From Hazenella coriacea (GTDB taxonomy: Bacteria > Bacillota > Bacilli > Thermoactinomycetales > Thermoactinomycetaceae), in the NCBI RefSeq assembly GCF_004341825.1, contig NZ_SMAG01000002.1, forward strand, positions 186,001 to 250,000: a DNA stretch of 64,000 nucleotides, read 5' to 3'. The notes under the pieces were generated by a model. The model made no database searches. It was not told the origin of the DNA and saw nothing but the letters and a program-made list of their open reading frames with translations. A program made the translations under genes and the position numbers. Below, piece by piece: positions 24,201 to 33,910 of this stretch. How positions within the stretch are numbered: the stretch's first letter is position 1; each line of letters begins with the position of its first letter.

Positions 24201-25178
24201 ATGATCCAAATCACAAATGTAACCAAAAGCTATTTCCAGAAGAAAGATGAACAGCCTGTACAAGCTTTAGATGGAGTTTCACTTCAGATTGATCGTAGTG
24301 ACATCTTTGGCATGATCGGTCATAGTGGTGCAGGTAAAAGTACTTTATTGCGTTTATTAAACGGACTCGAATATCCTTCTTCGGGGTCTGTGAAGGTAGC
24401 TGACCGAGAATTGTCTCAGTGCAGTGCGAAAGAACTACGACTTGCTCGGCAAAAAATCGGTGTGATTTTTCAGCATTTTAATCTTTTATGGTCGAGAACA
24501 GTCAGAGAAAATATTGCTTTCCCACTTGAGATTGCTGGTAAATCCAAGGATGAAATTCGCAACAAGGTAGACAAATTATTAGATCGAGTAGGGTTAAAAG
24601 ATCGTGCAGATGCTTATCCTTCTCAACTAAGCGGAGGTCAAAAACAAAGAGTGGGTATTGCACGAGCTTTAGCGAATGAACCTGATGTTCTCTTATGTGA
24701 TGAAGCGACTTCCGCTTTGGACCCAGAGACAACAGCATCTATATTACGGTTGTTAAAAGAAATTCATCAGGATACAGGAATTACTCTTGTTTTAATCACC
24801 CATGAAATGAGTGTGGTTCGTGCGATTTGCAACAAAATGGCAGTGATGGAGAATGGGAAAATTGTTGAGCATGGAGAGGTTGAGCAGATTTTTCAAAATC
24901 CTAAGCATCCAGTGACACAACAGTTTATTAAAGATTTATCGATTACAGAAGCTCATGAAGAGGCTGAAACAAATAGAGATGTAATCTTTGTAAATCTGTC
25001 CCAATTGGCAAGATTGAAACAAATAGCTACTGAATATCCTGTTTCTTTTCACATTGAAAGTGGATCGATTACGTCTCAGTTGGAGTTGAATCAAGTTGGG
25101 ATTCGAATTGAATCGACACAGGAAGTTGAAGTGATGATTCGAGAAGAGCTTTTACAGGGGGTGAAACGAAAATGTTGA
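24201..25178 (+). CDS. metN: Methionine ABC transporter ATP-binding protein
   Basis: ATPase of the high-affinity methionine importer, on the inner face of the membrane. Of its 325 residues, Walker A is GHSGAGKST, the signature is LSGGQKQR, and Walker B is VLLCDEATSALD. A C-terminal NIL/ACT-like domain (about 245-325) senses methionine in related transporters. The ATG follows AAAGGTGGTGAG. The end overlaps metI by 7 nt, so translation is coupled. The preceding S-box makes the substrate assignment secure. Confidence 0.96.
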   Translation: MIQITNVTKSYFQKKDEQPVQALDGVSLQIDRSDIFGMIGHSGAGKSTLLRLLNGLEYPSSGSVKVADRELSQCSAKELRLARQKIGVIFQHFNLLWSRTVRENIAFPLEIAGKSKDEIRNKVDKLLDRVGLKDRADAYPSQLSGGQKQRVGIARALANEPDVLLCDEATSALDPETTASILRLLKEIHQDTGITLVLITHEMSVVRAICNKMAVMENGKIVEHGEVEQIFQNPKHPVTQQFIKDLSITEAHEEAETNRDVIFVNLSQLARLKQIATEYPVSFHIESGSITSQLELNQVGIRIESTQEVEVMIREELLQGVKRKC

Positions 25179-25828
25179 ATGAAGTGGACTGGTCCATGGT
25201 TTGGGAAGCATTTCTTCAAACTTTATATATGGTAAGTCTCTCTACCTTATTTACCGCTTTGATTGGGATCCCTCTAGGTGTTTTATTGGTAGCGACAGAC
25301 CGAGGTCATATCATGGAAAAAACATGGGTAAATCGTGTTCTAAGTTTTGTAGTCAATCTTTTTAGAGCTGTTCCTTTTATTGTCCTTGTCCTTTTTCTTT
25401 TCCCTCTTTCGAAGTTGATTGTCGGAACTACGATTGGACCCACTGCGGCAACGATCCCATTGATTGCAGGGGCAGCTCCCTTTTATGCACGAATGGTGGA
25501 GACTGCCATCCGAGAAATTGATCGAGGTGTGATTGAGGCTTCAGAGGCGATGGGAGCTTCCAAGGCAACCATCATTCTAAAGGTATTATTACCTGAATCG
25601 ATGCCAGCGATGATTTCTGGTTTAACTGTGACATGCGTTTCATTAATTAGCTTTTCTGCAATGGCGGGAATTGTTGGTGGTGGAGGGCTTGGTGATGTCG
25701 CATATCGGTTTGGATTTCAGTCTTTTAACGATCAAATGTTGTTTGTCTGTGGAATCATTTTAGTTATCTTCGTGCAAGTAGTTCAAGTGAGTGGAGATTA
25801 TTTTGCCAGACGTTTGGATAAACGATGA
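25172..25828 (+). CDS. metI: Methionine ABC transporter permease
   Basis: Membrane permease of the MetNIQ system: 218 residues, five to six membrane segments, and the ABC-contact EAA loop EASEAMGASKATIILKVLLP. The ATG overlaps the metN stop by 7 nt, and AGGGGGTG lies upstream inside metN. It is followed by 230 nt before metQ that contain no recognised gene; metQ has its own strong ribosome binding site and could also have its own promoter there. Confidence 0.95.
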   Translation: MLNEVDWSMVWEAFLQTLYMVSLSTLFTALIGIPLGVLLVATDRGHIMEKTWVNRVLSFVVNLFRAVPFIVLVLFLFPLSKLIVGTTIGPTAATIPLIAGAAPFYARMVETAIREIDRGVIEASEAMGASKATIILKVLLPESMPAMISGLTVTCVSLISFSAMAGIVGGGGLGDVAYRFGFQSFNDQMLFVCGIILVIFVQVVQVSGDYFARRLDKR

Positions 25829-26058
25829 GGTTGTTGCTTTTTAAGCGTTCATCACTCGAGCTCCTTATTTCGTTGAAATTTTAGATGGAAAAAAATCGAT
25901 GATATGGGATTAGTAGTCTGGAGGATAGTGGCATCGATAAGGCAATAATCACGCATGTCATGGAGTCTTGGAGATCGATTTCGGTGAAAAGCCGACTTCT
26001 GATTGATGATAAATCGACTTCACTCATATGATGATTCAATTTAAAGGAGGATTTATAA

Positions 26059-26853
26059 ATGAAAAAGTTATTTTTAACGCTTATGATTGGTTTACTTGCC
26101 ATCTTCGGAGTTGCCTGTAGCTCAGAAAATGCTGATGCGAATAAAGTATCTGTAGCTGCATCAGCGGTTCCCCATGCTGAAATTTTGGAGTTTGTGAAGC
26201 CGCAATTAGAAAAGCAAGGGATTGAGTTAGAAGTAAAAGTGTTCCAAGATTATGTTTTACCGAACAAAGTGGTTGAAGAAGGAGAATTAGATGCGAATTT
26301 CTTCCAACATCAACCTTGGATGGAAACAACCAATAAAGAACAAAATTATCATATTAAAAAAGTAGTTGGGGTTCATATTGAACCGATGGGGGCCTATTCA
26401 CAAAAGATTAAAAAGATCGAAGAACTGAAAAATGGTTCTAAAATTGCGATTCCCAATGGAACCAGTGAGATTAATCGTGTTCTCCTCTTGTTAGAAAGTC
26501 AAAAATTAATTGAGCTGGATCAAAAAGAAGGAGAAAAAACTTTAAAAAGCATTAAATCCAACCCTAAGAATTTAGAATTTGTCTTATTAGAACCTGCTAC
26601 CTTGCCTCGTTTCTTAGGAGAAGTGGATCTCGCTATTATTAATACTAACTATGCGATCGAAGCGAAACTAAACCCACTCAAAGATGCTATTTTTATCGAG
26701 GGTAGCGAATCCCCTTATGTCAATGTTTTGGCGACCAAAGAAGGAATGGAAAACCAAGAAGCGATTCAGAAGTTGGCTAAAGCCCTTACTTCTCCAGAAA
26801 CGAAAGAATTTATTCAAAAGAAATATGACGGTGCCGTTGTACCTGCATTTTAA
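26059..26853 (+). CDS. metQ: Methionine-binding lipoprotein
   Basis: Extracytoplasmic substrate-binding lipoprotein of the methionine importer, NlpA family, 264 residues. The signal peptide ends in a lipobox with the modified cysteine at residue 20 (IFGVAC). The mature part shows the family pattern VAASAVPHAEILEFVKP and ANFFQHQPWM. The ATG follows AAAGGAGGATTT. It lies in the order metN-metI-metQ with a strong bidirectional terminator after it. Confidence 0.95.
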   Translation: MKKLFLTLMIGLLAIFGVACSSENADANKVSVAASAVPHAEILEFVKPQLEKQGIELEVKVFQDYVLPNKVVEEGELDANFFQHQPWMETTNKEQNYHIKKVVGVHIEPMGAYSQKIKKIEELKNGSKIAIPNGTSEINRVLLLLESQKLIELDQKEGEKTLKSIKSNPKNLEFVLLEPATLPRFLGEVDLAIINTNYAIEAKLNPLKDAIFIEGSESPYVNVLATKEGMENQEAIQKLAKALTSPETKEFIQKKYDGAVVPAF

Positions 26854-26859
26854 TGAATG

Positions 26860-26896
26860 AAAAGAACCCCACTTTTTTAGTTGTTGGGGTTCTTTT
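26860..26896. terminator. Bidirectional terminator between metQ and yvyE
   Basis: AAAAGAACCCCA pairs with TGGGGTTCTTTT (12 bp); the right arm overlaps the 3' end of the convergent yvyE. Confidence 0.9.
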
Positions 26897-27524
26897 GTAT
26901 TTCTTTATCCTTATATTCACTTTTTCCTAACTCTACTTTGGCTTGCCCATTGGTCCAATTGGTCACTTGATCAATCACATTTTGTTCTGTACCTACAGGC
27001 GTCCAAAGGGTCCATTGCACATGATCTGTAAATTGAGGAGTTTCTAAGATTAAACCAGAGCGGTGGAGTTCATATTCCATTTTACCCATGAATGAATAGT
27101 CAAAGGAGAAGGTCACTTCTTGATGTAAGACTTTTTGAACAATGCCAGCTGCTTCAATTGCTGCAGAAGCCCCTTGACTGTATGCGCGAACAAGTCCACC
27201 TGCCCCCAACTTGATTCCTCCAAAATAACGGGTAACCACAATCGCTGTGTAAAGGATCTCTTTAGCGTGGATCACTTCTAAGATGGGGCGTCCTGCGGTA
27301 CCAGCCGGTTCCCCATCATCAGAGGATTTTTGTTTCATTTCTGTAATGTAATAAGCGCTACAATTATGAGTTGCATCCCAATGTTTCTTAGAAATTTCTT
27401 GGATAAATTGGGTTGCTTCTTCTTCAGTTTTTACATGTTTAGCACGACAAATAAAACGAGAACGCTGGATCACGATTTCCGCTTCTCCGTATGATCTGAT
27501 GGTTAGATAAGTATTTGGGTTCAT
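26877..27524 (-). CDS. yvyE: YigZ/Impact family protein (YvyE-like)
   Basis: A 215-residue two-domain protein of the UPF0029/Impact family. The N-terminal domain has FICRAKHVKTEEEA and DDGEPAGTAGRPIL; the second part holds TRYFGGIKLGAGGLVRAY. Its molecular role in bacteria is unsettled (RNA/translation-related or peptidase-like functions have been suggested for relatives). In B. subtilis yvyE lies near an lytR-type gene and the degSU/comF region, and here LCP genes lie directly upstream with degU-like, comFA and comFC genes a few kb away, so the region is conserved. Confidence 0.9.
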   Translation of the reverse strand: MNPNTYLTIRSYGEAEIVIQRSRFICRAKHVKTEEEATQFIQEISKKHWDATHNCSAYYITEMKQKSSDDGEPAGTAGRPILEVIHAKEILYTAIVVTRYFGGIKLGAGGLVRAYSQGASAAIEAAGIVQKVLHQEVTFSFDYSFMGKMEYELHRSGLILETPQFTDHVQWTLWTPVGTEQNVIDQVTNWTNGQAKVELGKSEYKDKEIQKNPNN

Positions 27525-27583
27525 ATTTTTTCACAACCTTTCATATCTATGATATAGGAAAGGCAAAGGCTTGTCGAAAACAG

Positions 27584-27620
27584 AACCAGATGGATTGGAA
27601 CCCTTCAATCCATCTGGTTT
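27584..27620. terminator. Strong hairpin between yvyE and the LCP gene
   Basis: CCAGATGGATTG pairs with CAATCCATCTGG over an 8-nt loop, with AA/TT extending it. A second, weaker hairpin (GTAGAGG/CCCTCCAC) at 27636-27660 stands right after the LCP gene on the minus strand, followed by TTTTATTTTTT. Confidence 0.7.
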
Positions 27621-27669
27621 TATATAAAAAATAAAAGTGGAGGGATTTGCTTCCTCTACTTCACATGAT

Positions 27670-28683
27670 TTAAGGATGGGCATCTGATGATTTCATAGGT
27701 TCTTTAGGTACATACTCTAAATGTTGTTGTAATAGGTCACTCACTCGAATTCGCTCTTCTTTCGTGCATATTTCATAGAATGTTCCATTTCGTTTATCTG
27801 TATGGGTTTTTAGCTCAATGGACTCTGTATTTTGTTTAGGGATATTACTATAGGTTTTTTGCAAGCTAGGGATATCTGTAGGTTTAAAACTATAGCTTAA
27901 GTTTTCGCCTACTGCTGTGGCTACATCATTAAATTTGGTAAAACCTTCAAAGCTGATCATTTGGTCGATCAGTTTGTTAACCACATCTCGTTGTCTTTCG
28001 TTCCGCCCCATATCGCCATTAATATCCTTTTTTCTCATGCGGACATAAGCTAAAGCCTTTTCTCCATCTAAATGAAGGGGTCCGGGAGAGTAACGGAGTG
28101 GATCTCCTGTATGGCTTTGAGTAGAAAAGTAAAATTTATTGTTTACATCGACGCCACCTAAGGCATCCACGACATCAATAAAACCTTGGAAGTTAATCTT
28201 TGCATAATAATCAATCGGAATATTGAGGAACTCTTCAACTGTTTGACGTGTATTTTCCACACCATCTATATTTTTGTGTCGAACATTGTTTGCGGCATGG
28301 TTGATTTTATCTTTTCCTTTGGTGTTGGCAATATGAACAAGGGTATCTCGGGGAATACTCACAAGTTTCATCGAGTTGGTATTAGGATTGATTGCAGCAA
28401 TCATGATGACATCGGGTCGCCAATCTTTCTCTTCTTCAGCAGTAGAAAGTTGGTCAACTCCTAGTAACATAATAGTAAAAGGTTCTTCTTTGATCTTCAC
28501 TTCTTCATCACGAAGTCCTGACTTTTTAGAATTGCTATCATGACCTTGTGTAAATGCGCCCAAAATTTGGGAGGCGAAATATCCTCCAATAGCCATGAAT
28601 CCTATACAAATGATAATGATAATGCGAAAGATCCACCTGCGATTCTGTTTTTTCTTAACCCGATGTACCCGAGAATGTTCCAC
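27670..28683 (-). CDS. LytR-CpsA-Psr family ligase, twin copy 1
   Basis: Membrane-anchored polymer-to-peptidoglycan ligase of 337 residues: basic cytoplasmic start, membrane helix (about 19-41), then an LCP domain with FTIMLLGVDQLS, RPDVIMIAAINP, SIPRDTLVHI and YVRMRKKD followed by GDMGRNERQRDVV. The start is GTG 28683 after GAGGAGGGAT. It is nearly identical in its central part to the next gene upstream, with differences mostly at the ends, so the pair is a recent tandem duplication or is kept alike by gene conversion. The polymer attached is unknown. Confidence 0.93.
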   Translation of the reverse strand: MEHSRVHRVKKKQNRRWIFRIIIIICIGFMAIGGYFASQILGAFTQGHDSNSKKSGLRDEEVKIKEEPFTIMLLGVDQLSTAEEEKDWRPDVIMIAAINPNTNSMKLVSIPRDTLVHIANTKGKDKINHAANNVRHKNIDGVENTRQTVEEFLNIPIDYYAKINFQGFIDVVDALGGVDVNNKFYFSTQSHTGDPLRYSPGPLHLDGEKALAYVRMRKKDINGDMGRNERQRDVVNKLIDQMISFEGFTKFNDVATAVGENLSYSFKPTDIPSLQKTYSNIPKQNTESIELKTHTDKRNGTFYEICTKEERIRVSDLLQQHLEYVPKEPMKSSDAHP

Positions 28684-28794
28684 GTGTTTGATCCCTCCTC
28701 GATTGGATTATAGGGAATATAACGTATAGAAGATAGATGCGTGGAAATTTAGATTGCAAGTGTTGATCATGAATGGATTGATCTTATTTATAGA

Positions 28795-28826
28795 AAAAAG
28801 CGGAGGGATTATCTCCGTTCCGCTGT
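28795..28826 (-). terminator. Terminator after LCP twin copy 2
   Basis: On the minus strand AGCGGA and CGGAG pair with CTCCG and TCCGCT, followed by TTTTTTC. Confidence 0.7.
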
Positions 28827-28836
28827 TAGTTATGGT

Positions 28837-29853
28837 TTAATAGTCATTGAGCTTCATAGGTTCCTTTGGAGTATATTCAAGGTGTTTTTGGAGGAGATCA
28901 CTGACTCGAATACGCTCTTCTTGGGAACAAATTTCATAAAAGATTCCATTTTGCTTATCTGAGTAAGTCTTTAGCTCAATGGACTCTGTATTTTGTTTAG
29001 GGATATTACTATAAGTTTTCTGCAAGCTAGGGATATCCGTAGGTTTAAAACTATAGCTTAAGTTTTCGCCTACTGCTGTGGCTACATCATTAAATTTGGT
29101 AAAACCTTCAAAGCTAATCATTTGGTCAATCAGTTTGTTAACCACATCTCGTTGTCTTTCGTTCCGCCCCATATCGCCATTAATATCCTTTTTTCTCATG
29201 CGGACATAAGCTAAAGCCTTTTCTCCATCTAAATGCAGGGGTCCAGGAGAGTAGCGGAGTGGATCTCCTGTATGGCTTTGAGTAGAAAAGTAAAATTTAT
29301 TGTTTACATCGACGCCACCTAAGGCATCCACGACATCAATAAAACCTTGGAAATTAATCTTTGCATAATAATCAATCGGAATATTGAGGAACTCTTCAAC
29401 TGTTTGGCGTGTATTTTCTACACCATCTACATTTTTTAGACGACCATAGGATGCTGCTGAGTTGATTTTATCTTTTCCTTTAGTGTTGGCAATATGAACG
29501 AGGGTATCTCGAGGAATACTCACAAGTTTCATCGAGTTGGTCTTGGGATTGATCGCAGCAATCATGATGACATCAGGTCGCCATGATTCTTTCTCTTCTT
29601 CAGTAGAAAGTTGGTCAACTCCTAGTAACATAATGGTAAAAGGTTCTTCTTTGATTTTAACTTCTTCATCACGAAGTCCCGATATTTTGGAGTTACTGTC
29701 ATGACCCTGTGCGAAAGCCCCCCAGATTTGTGAAGCGAAATACCCGCCAACTCCCATAACACCTATACAAATAATGATAAGAACGCGAAAGATCCATTTA
29801 CGACTCCGTTTTTTCTTTACACGGTCAATTCGACTCGCATCTACTCTTTCCAT
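28837..29853 (-). CDS. LytR-CpsA-Psr family ligase, twin copy 2
   Basis: A 338-residue LCP protein with the same layout as the previous gene: membrane helix near the N-terminus, then the LCP domain with FTIMLLGVDQLS, SIPRDTLVHI and YVRMRKKD. The upstream in-frame start at 29904 is rejected because AGGAG lies 8 nt before the ATG at 29853, and the shorter N-terminus (MERVDASRIDRVKKK) aligns with the twin. A short palindrome-rich gap (28684-28836) with its own terminator separates the two, so they can be transcribed separately. Confidence 0.93.
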   Translation of the reverse strand: MERVDASRIDRVKKKRSRKWIFRVLIIICIGVMGVGGYFASQIWGAFAQGHDSNSKISGLRDEEVKIKEEPFTIMLLGVDQLSTEEEKESWRPDVIMIAAINPKTNSMKLVSIPRDTLVHIANTKGKDKINSAASYGRLKNVDGVENTRQTVEEFLNIPIDYYAKINFQGFIDVVDALGGVDVNNKFYFSTQSHTGDPLRYSPGPLHLDGEKALAYVRMRKKDINGDMGRNERQRDVVNKLIDQMISFEGFTKFNDVATAVGENLSYSFKPTDIPSLQKTYSNIPKQNTESIELKTYSDKQNGIFYEICSQEERIRVSDLLQKHLEYTPKEPMKLNDY

Positions 29854-30085
29854 CCATAGAACTCCTCGCTTTTTCCGAAAAAATAATTCATTTAATAGTA
29901 TCATTTAACTATATAAAGCATCAAGAGTAGTAAACAAAAGGACAAAAAATTGCTGAAAAATAGTTTACAAGGGGTACAATACTAATAGAGTAACAATTAT
30001 ATTTACACTTCTTATATATGTGTTCGAAAGTTAGCATGGTTTTATGTCACTTTTTTAAAAAAAGATTTCTGAAGTGGTGATTGTG

Positions 30086-32050
30086 ATGAACCTAGTTCAG
30101 TTTTGGGGGAAATGGCTATTCATTTTTTGTATGTGTTTGGGTGTTCAGCAGTCTGTTCCTCTATCGATTAAAACTTGGACGAATTCAATGATGAATGAAG
30201 AGTGGATTATTAGAGCAAAAGGAGAATTACCTTCGGAATTTTGGAAATCTATTGATGTGCTTCACCGTTCAGTCTCAAAGGATCCCCATGATTACACAAT
30301 ACTGGCTCGATTGAAACCAGGTAATCAAGCGAATGAATGGCAATTAAAATGGTCTAGAGAAGATTTCATTCTATATATACTGCCGAATCAAAAGTATCAA
30401 GTGACTGGTAGCTATTCTATCTCTTGGGATTTGTATGACGAATACTATTATCTAGATCAGATTAAAGCACCAGAGGCTTGGCAAGTATTTTCCTACTTAT
30501 CTCATACAAGAAATGTAAGTAAAGATGTAGTTGTGGCCATTGTAGATACAGGGGTGGATCTTCATCATCCCCATTTATCCTCATTACTTGTACCAGGTGT
30601 TAATATTAAAAATCGATCGCTACCTCCTCAAGATCATTTAGGGCATGGAACAAAGGTAGCAGGGGTTCTATCTGCTGTTTGGGGTGGAATGAAAGAGCCG
30701 GATCATCCTATTGGAAATGGAAAGATCATGCCAATCAAAGTGTTGGAAAACGGAAACGATGGAGATCTGTATTTTACAGTTGAAGGTATGAAAGAAGCGA
30801 TTCGGCGTCAAGCGAATATTATCGTATTGGCACAAGGAAGTTGGACTTATTCTCCATTGTTAGCAGAGGTGATCGAACAGGCCGAGGAGAAAGGGATTTT
30901 GGTAATTGGTGCGGCAGGCAATGCCACTTATGATTTAAATGGTCAAGTTGTATATCAGAGACCTATATATTATCCAGCTGCTTTCCCAACAGTTGTAGGA
31001 GTAGGCTCCGTTCGCGCAGACGAGAGACATGAACCGAGTTCTAATGTTGGAGCGGGTCTAGATTTAGTGGCTCCTGGTGAACTGATTAAATCGATTAAAA
31101 GTGGTGGAGGAACGGAGCTGGACTCAGGAACTTCTTTTTCAGCTCCTCAAGTTGCTGGAGTCGCAGCATTCATTTGGCAACTCCATCCAGAATATACAGT
31201 CGCAGATGTACGAAACTTGTTACGTCAAACTGCTGACAAAGTCCCCTCTCTACCTAAATGGGATGAATCCTTAGGGTATGGTCGTCTGAATGCTTATCGG
31301 GCAGTCACCGAAAAACCACTTCCTGATCGTTTTGAGCCTAATAATTCCAAAGAAAAAGCCACACCAATCTCTTTGTATCAACAAGTAACAGGTGAGTTAA
31401 CTTCAAAAGATGAGGATTGGTATCAATTATACTTAGAGTACCCTGGAACTCTATCCTTAGATTTTGGGAATAAGCGAAGTGACCGAAAGGGTCTAAAGTT
31501 GGAAATTTATTTGTCTAATGGTAAGTCTGCAATTTATTCATTGGATTCCATATCAGATTTGAAAGTAACAGCTCCTGCAGGTTATATTCAACTTCGTTTT
31601 TCTCAAAGTGATGATCGACAGAGGAAGATTCCCTACCAGTTTTCAGCTAGTTTTCTCATCGAGGCAGACCTCTTTGAAAATAACGACTTTCCATGGAATG
31701 CTTATCAACTTCCTCTTCAAGAGGGATGGCAAAGCTGGTCAGGAACCATTCATAAAAAAGGAGACGAAGATTGGTTTCGTTTTATGATTCCCAAAGCAGG
31801 GAAGTTGGAGTTGTTTATCACTCCAACGACACCTAGAATGGACCCAGTCCTGTCTGTTCTGTCCCAACCAGGAATAAAAGAAGAGAGATTGGATCTAAAT
31901 GGAGAAGGAGAAAGGGAAGAAATTACTCTCCAAGTAAAGGCGGGCAGTCTTATTTTTCGAGTTTCGGACTATGGTTCAAACTCCATTGAGCAACCCTATC
32001 ATATTAGAGCTTATTTTGAGATGGAGAAAGGGAGAAAAGTGGATGATTAG
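30086..32050 (+). CDS. Secreted subtilisin-like serine protease (S8) with two PPC-like domains
   Basis: About 654 residues. A hydrophobic signal sequence is followed by a propeptide-like stretch (to about 125) and an S8 domain. Numbering from the ATG used here, the catalytic residues are Asp154 (AIVDTGVD), His187 (GHGTKVAGV), Asn279 (GAAGNATY) and Ser350 (SGTSFSAPQVAG). Two C-terminal bacterial pre-peptidase-like beta domains follow, each with the sequence FEPNN or FENND and DEDWY or DEDWF. It is probably secreted or surface-bound. GTG codons at 30074 and 30077 are alternative starts; the AAGTGGTG around them is only a weak ribosome site. Confidence 0.9.
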   Translation: MNLVQFWGKWLFIFCMCLGVQQSVPLSIKTWTNSMMNEEWIIRAKGELPSEFWKSIDVLHRSVSKDPHDYTILARLKPGNQANEWQLKWSREDFILYILPNQKYQVTGSYSISWDLYDEYYYLDQIKAPEAWQVFSYLSHTRNVSKDVVVAIVDTGVDLHHPHLSSLLVPGVNIKNRSLPPQDHLGHGTKVAGVLSAVWGGMKEPDHPIGNGKIMPIKVLENGNDGDLYFTVEGMKEAIRRQANIIVLAQGSWTYSPLLAEVIEQAEEKGILVIGAAGNATYDLNGQVVYQRPIYYPAAFPTVVGVGSVRADERHEPSSNVGAGLDLVAPGELIKSIKSGGGTELDSGTSFSAPQVAGVAAFIWQLHPEYTVADVRNLLRQTADKVPSLPKWDESLGYGRLNAYRAVTEKPLPDRFEPNNSKEKATPISLYQQVTGELTSKDEDWYQLYLEYPGTLSLDFGNKRSDRKGLKLEIYLSNGKSAIYSLDSISDLKVTAPAGYIQLRFSQSDDRQRKIPYQFSASFLIEADLFENNDFPWNAYQLPLQEGWQSWSGTIHKKGDEDWFRFMIPKAGKLELFITPTTPRMDPVLSVLSQPGIKEERLDLNGEGEREEITLQVKAGSLIFRVSDYGSNSIEQPYHIRAYFEMEKGRKVDD

Positions 32051-32389
32051 ATCGTTCTAAGGATTTGCTTAGGGTCTAAGGTTATAGCATGTGGTTGAAG
32101 AGATGGGGCATGGATGATGCAACAATCGCTATGTAAAAAATTACATCTGATTTATTGATAATGTGGTGATTGTCTAACATGAAAGATGATTGTATTTGTG
32201 GTTTCTTTAGGGTATTCTATTCATGATAAAGAGCCTCTTTACAGTTGCTCACTAAAGTAAACGTGCGAGTCTTGACACTAGCGTTTAAGGTTCGAGGGTT
32301 TGTAAAGGGTGAAAAACAAAAAAAGCGCCTTTCCTCGGAGAGGGGCTTTTTTATTTGTAAACGGATGATATAAAGGAGGAGAAACAACG
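32051..32389 (+). other. 339-nt gap before metK: leader candidate, no gene seen
   Basis: No ORF with a ribosome binding site was found. It contains ATGTAAAAAATTACAT, a short inverted repeat near 32130, and a TTGACA at 32273-32278 without a well-spaced -10. The terminator at 32318 stands directly before the metK ribosome binding site. No S-box motif (AGGTTGAGGGA type) could be found, unlike B. subtilis metK. Confidence 0.6.
32318..32353 (+). terminator. Terminator directly upstream of metK
   Basis: AAAAAAGC-CCTTTCC pairs with GGAGAGG-GCTTTTTT with one G-G mismatch. Only 37 nt, including the ribosome binding site, separate it from the metK start. Confidence 0.75.
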
Positions 32390-33592
32390 ATGTCCAAAGA
32401 GAAAAAACGAAATTTATTTACCTCAGAATCGGTGACTGTCGGACATCCAGATAAAATCTGTGACCAAATTTCAGATGCTATTTTGGATGAGATTTTAGCG
32501 AAAGATCCAAATGCTCGCGTTGCGTGTGAAACATCAGTGACTACTGGGCTTGTACTTGTAGCTGGTGAAATCACTACCAATTGTTATGTGGATATCCCTA
32601 AGATTGTTCGCAAAACAGTGAGTGATATTGGGTATGACCGTGCTAAGTATGGTTTTGATGCGACTACTTGTGCCGTACTGACTTCGATTGATGAGCAGTC
32701 AAGTGATATTGCACAAGGTGTCGATGTGGCACTTGAAAAACGGGAAGGTTCCATGACTGAAGAGGAGATTGAAGCGATTGGTGCAGGTGACCAAGGGCTC
32801 ATGTTTGGGTTTGCATGCAATGAGACTCCTGAATTGATGCCGCTTCCAATCTCGCTCGCACATAAACTTGCTCGTCGTTTACATGAGGTACGTGTTGATG
32901 GTACTTTGGATTACCTTCGTCCTGATGGGAAAATCCAGGTCACAGTTGAATATGAAGAGGATCAACCTGTACGGATTGATACCGTTGTCTGTTCGACCCA
33001 GCATGCAGAAGATGTAACATTGGATCAAATCAAAAAGGATATTCAAGAGCATGTGATTGTGCCTATTCTCCCGAAAGAGATGGTTGATGAACAGACTAAA
33101 TACTTTATTAATCCAACGGGTCGTTTCGTCATCGGGGGTCCTCTGGGTGATGCAGGTCTTACAGGTAGAAAAATTATTGTAGACACCTATGGCGGATATG
33201 CACGACATGGTGGTGGTGCATTTTCGGGAAAAGATCCTACAAAAGTGGACCGTTCCGCGGCGTATGCAGCTCGTTATGTAGCCAAAAACATCGTAGCTGC
33301 TGGCTTAGCTGATAAATGCGAAGTTCAACTAGCTTATGCGATTGGTGTTGCACGTCCAGTATCTATTCGTATAGAGACTTTTGGTACTGGAAAAGTATCA
33401 GAAGAGCAGTTGGTTGAATGGGTAGAGAAATACTTTGATCTACGTCCAGCTGGTATTATTCGCCAACTAGATCTTCGTCGCCCGATCTATCGCCAAACAG
33501 CCGCTTATGGTCACTTTGGTCGTACAGATATTGATCTTCCTTGGGAGCGTACAGATCAAGCTGAGTTCTTGAAAAAAGAAGCAGGTCTATAA
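32390..33592 (+). CDS. metK: S-adenosylmethionine synthase
   Basis: Makes S-adenosylmethionine from methionine and ATP as a cytoplasmic homotetramer. The 400 residues match the family length. Motifs in order: ATP-binding [13 protein letters not shown] (near 17), [10 protein letters not shown] (about 126), and [19 protein letters not shown] with [19 protein letters not shown] (about 245-280). The ATG at 32390 follows AAAGGAGGAG. It stands alone between terminators. Its product is the ligand of the S-box before metNIQ 8 kb away. Confidence 0.98.
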   Translation: MSKEKKRNLFTSESVTVGHPDKICDQISDAILDEILAKDPNARVACETSVTTGLVLVAGEITTNCYVDIPKIVRKTVSDIGYDRAKYGFDATTCAVLTSIDEQSSDIAQGVDVALEKREGSMTEEEIEAIGAGDQGLMFGFACNETPELMPLPISLAHKLARRLHEVRVDGTLDYLRPDGKIQVTVEYEEDQPVRIDTVVCSTQHAEDVTLDQIKKDIQEHVIVPILPKEMVDEQTKYFINPTGRFVIGGPLGDAGLTGRKIIVDTYGGYARHGGGAFSGKDPTKVDRSAAYAARYVAKNIVAAGLADKCEVQLAYAIGVARPVSIRIETFGTGKVSEEQLVEWVEKYFDLRPAGIIRQLDLRRPIYRQTAAYGHFGRTDIDLPWERTDQAEFLKKEAGL

Positions 33593-33611
33593 ATTTCACT
33601 TTATAGAAAAC

Positions 33612-33651
33612 AAAAAAGCTACTAGTCTTAAAAAGGACTAGTAGCTTTTTT
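33612..33651 (+). terminator. Terminator after metK
   Basis: AAAAAAGCTACTAGTC pairs with GACTAGTAGCTTTTTT, a 16-bp stem with built-in T-run. Confidence 0.95.
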
Positions 33652-33910
33652 GGATAGAAGTAGCCAAAGTTGAATCCTTTTATAATTAGCGAAAGTCTAG
33701 TGTTGACTTTAAGACTGAGTGAGGCAGTTTTAGTATTATTGTACAGTGATGAGCATAATAACCTCCATCAAATAGAACTAAGGGTTATTGTTATGAGTAA
33801 AAGCCTTATAATCTTAATTCTGTTATTTTAAGATTTTTACTCAACAATTATATAGAATAATGATAAAATTTGAATATAACCAAATATTCCGTAGAAGAGA
33901 GGTGAGTCCC

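Noticed and set aside
32051-32389. S-box riboswitch before metK
   Set aside because: The conserved S-box blocks seen before metN (AGGTTGAGGGA, GGCAACC, GATGAGAGAA) could not be found here.
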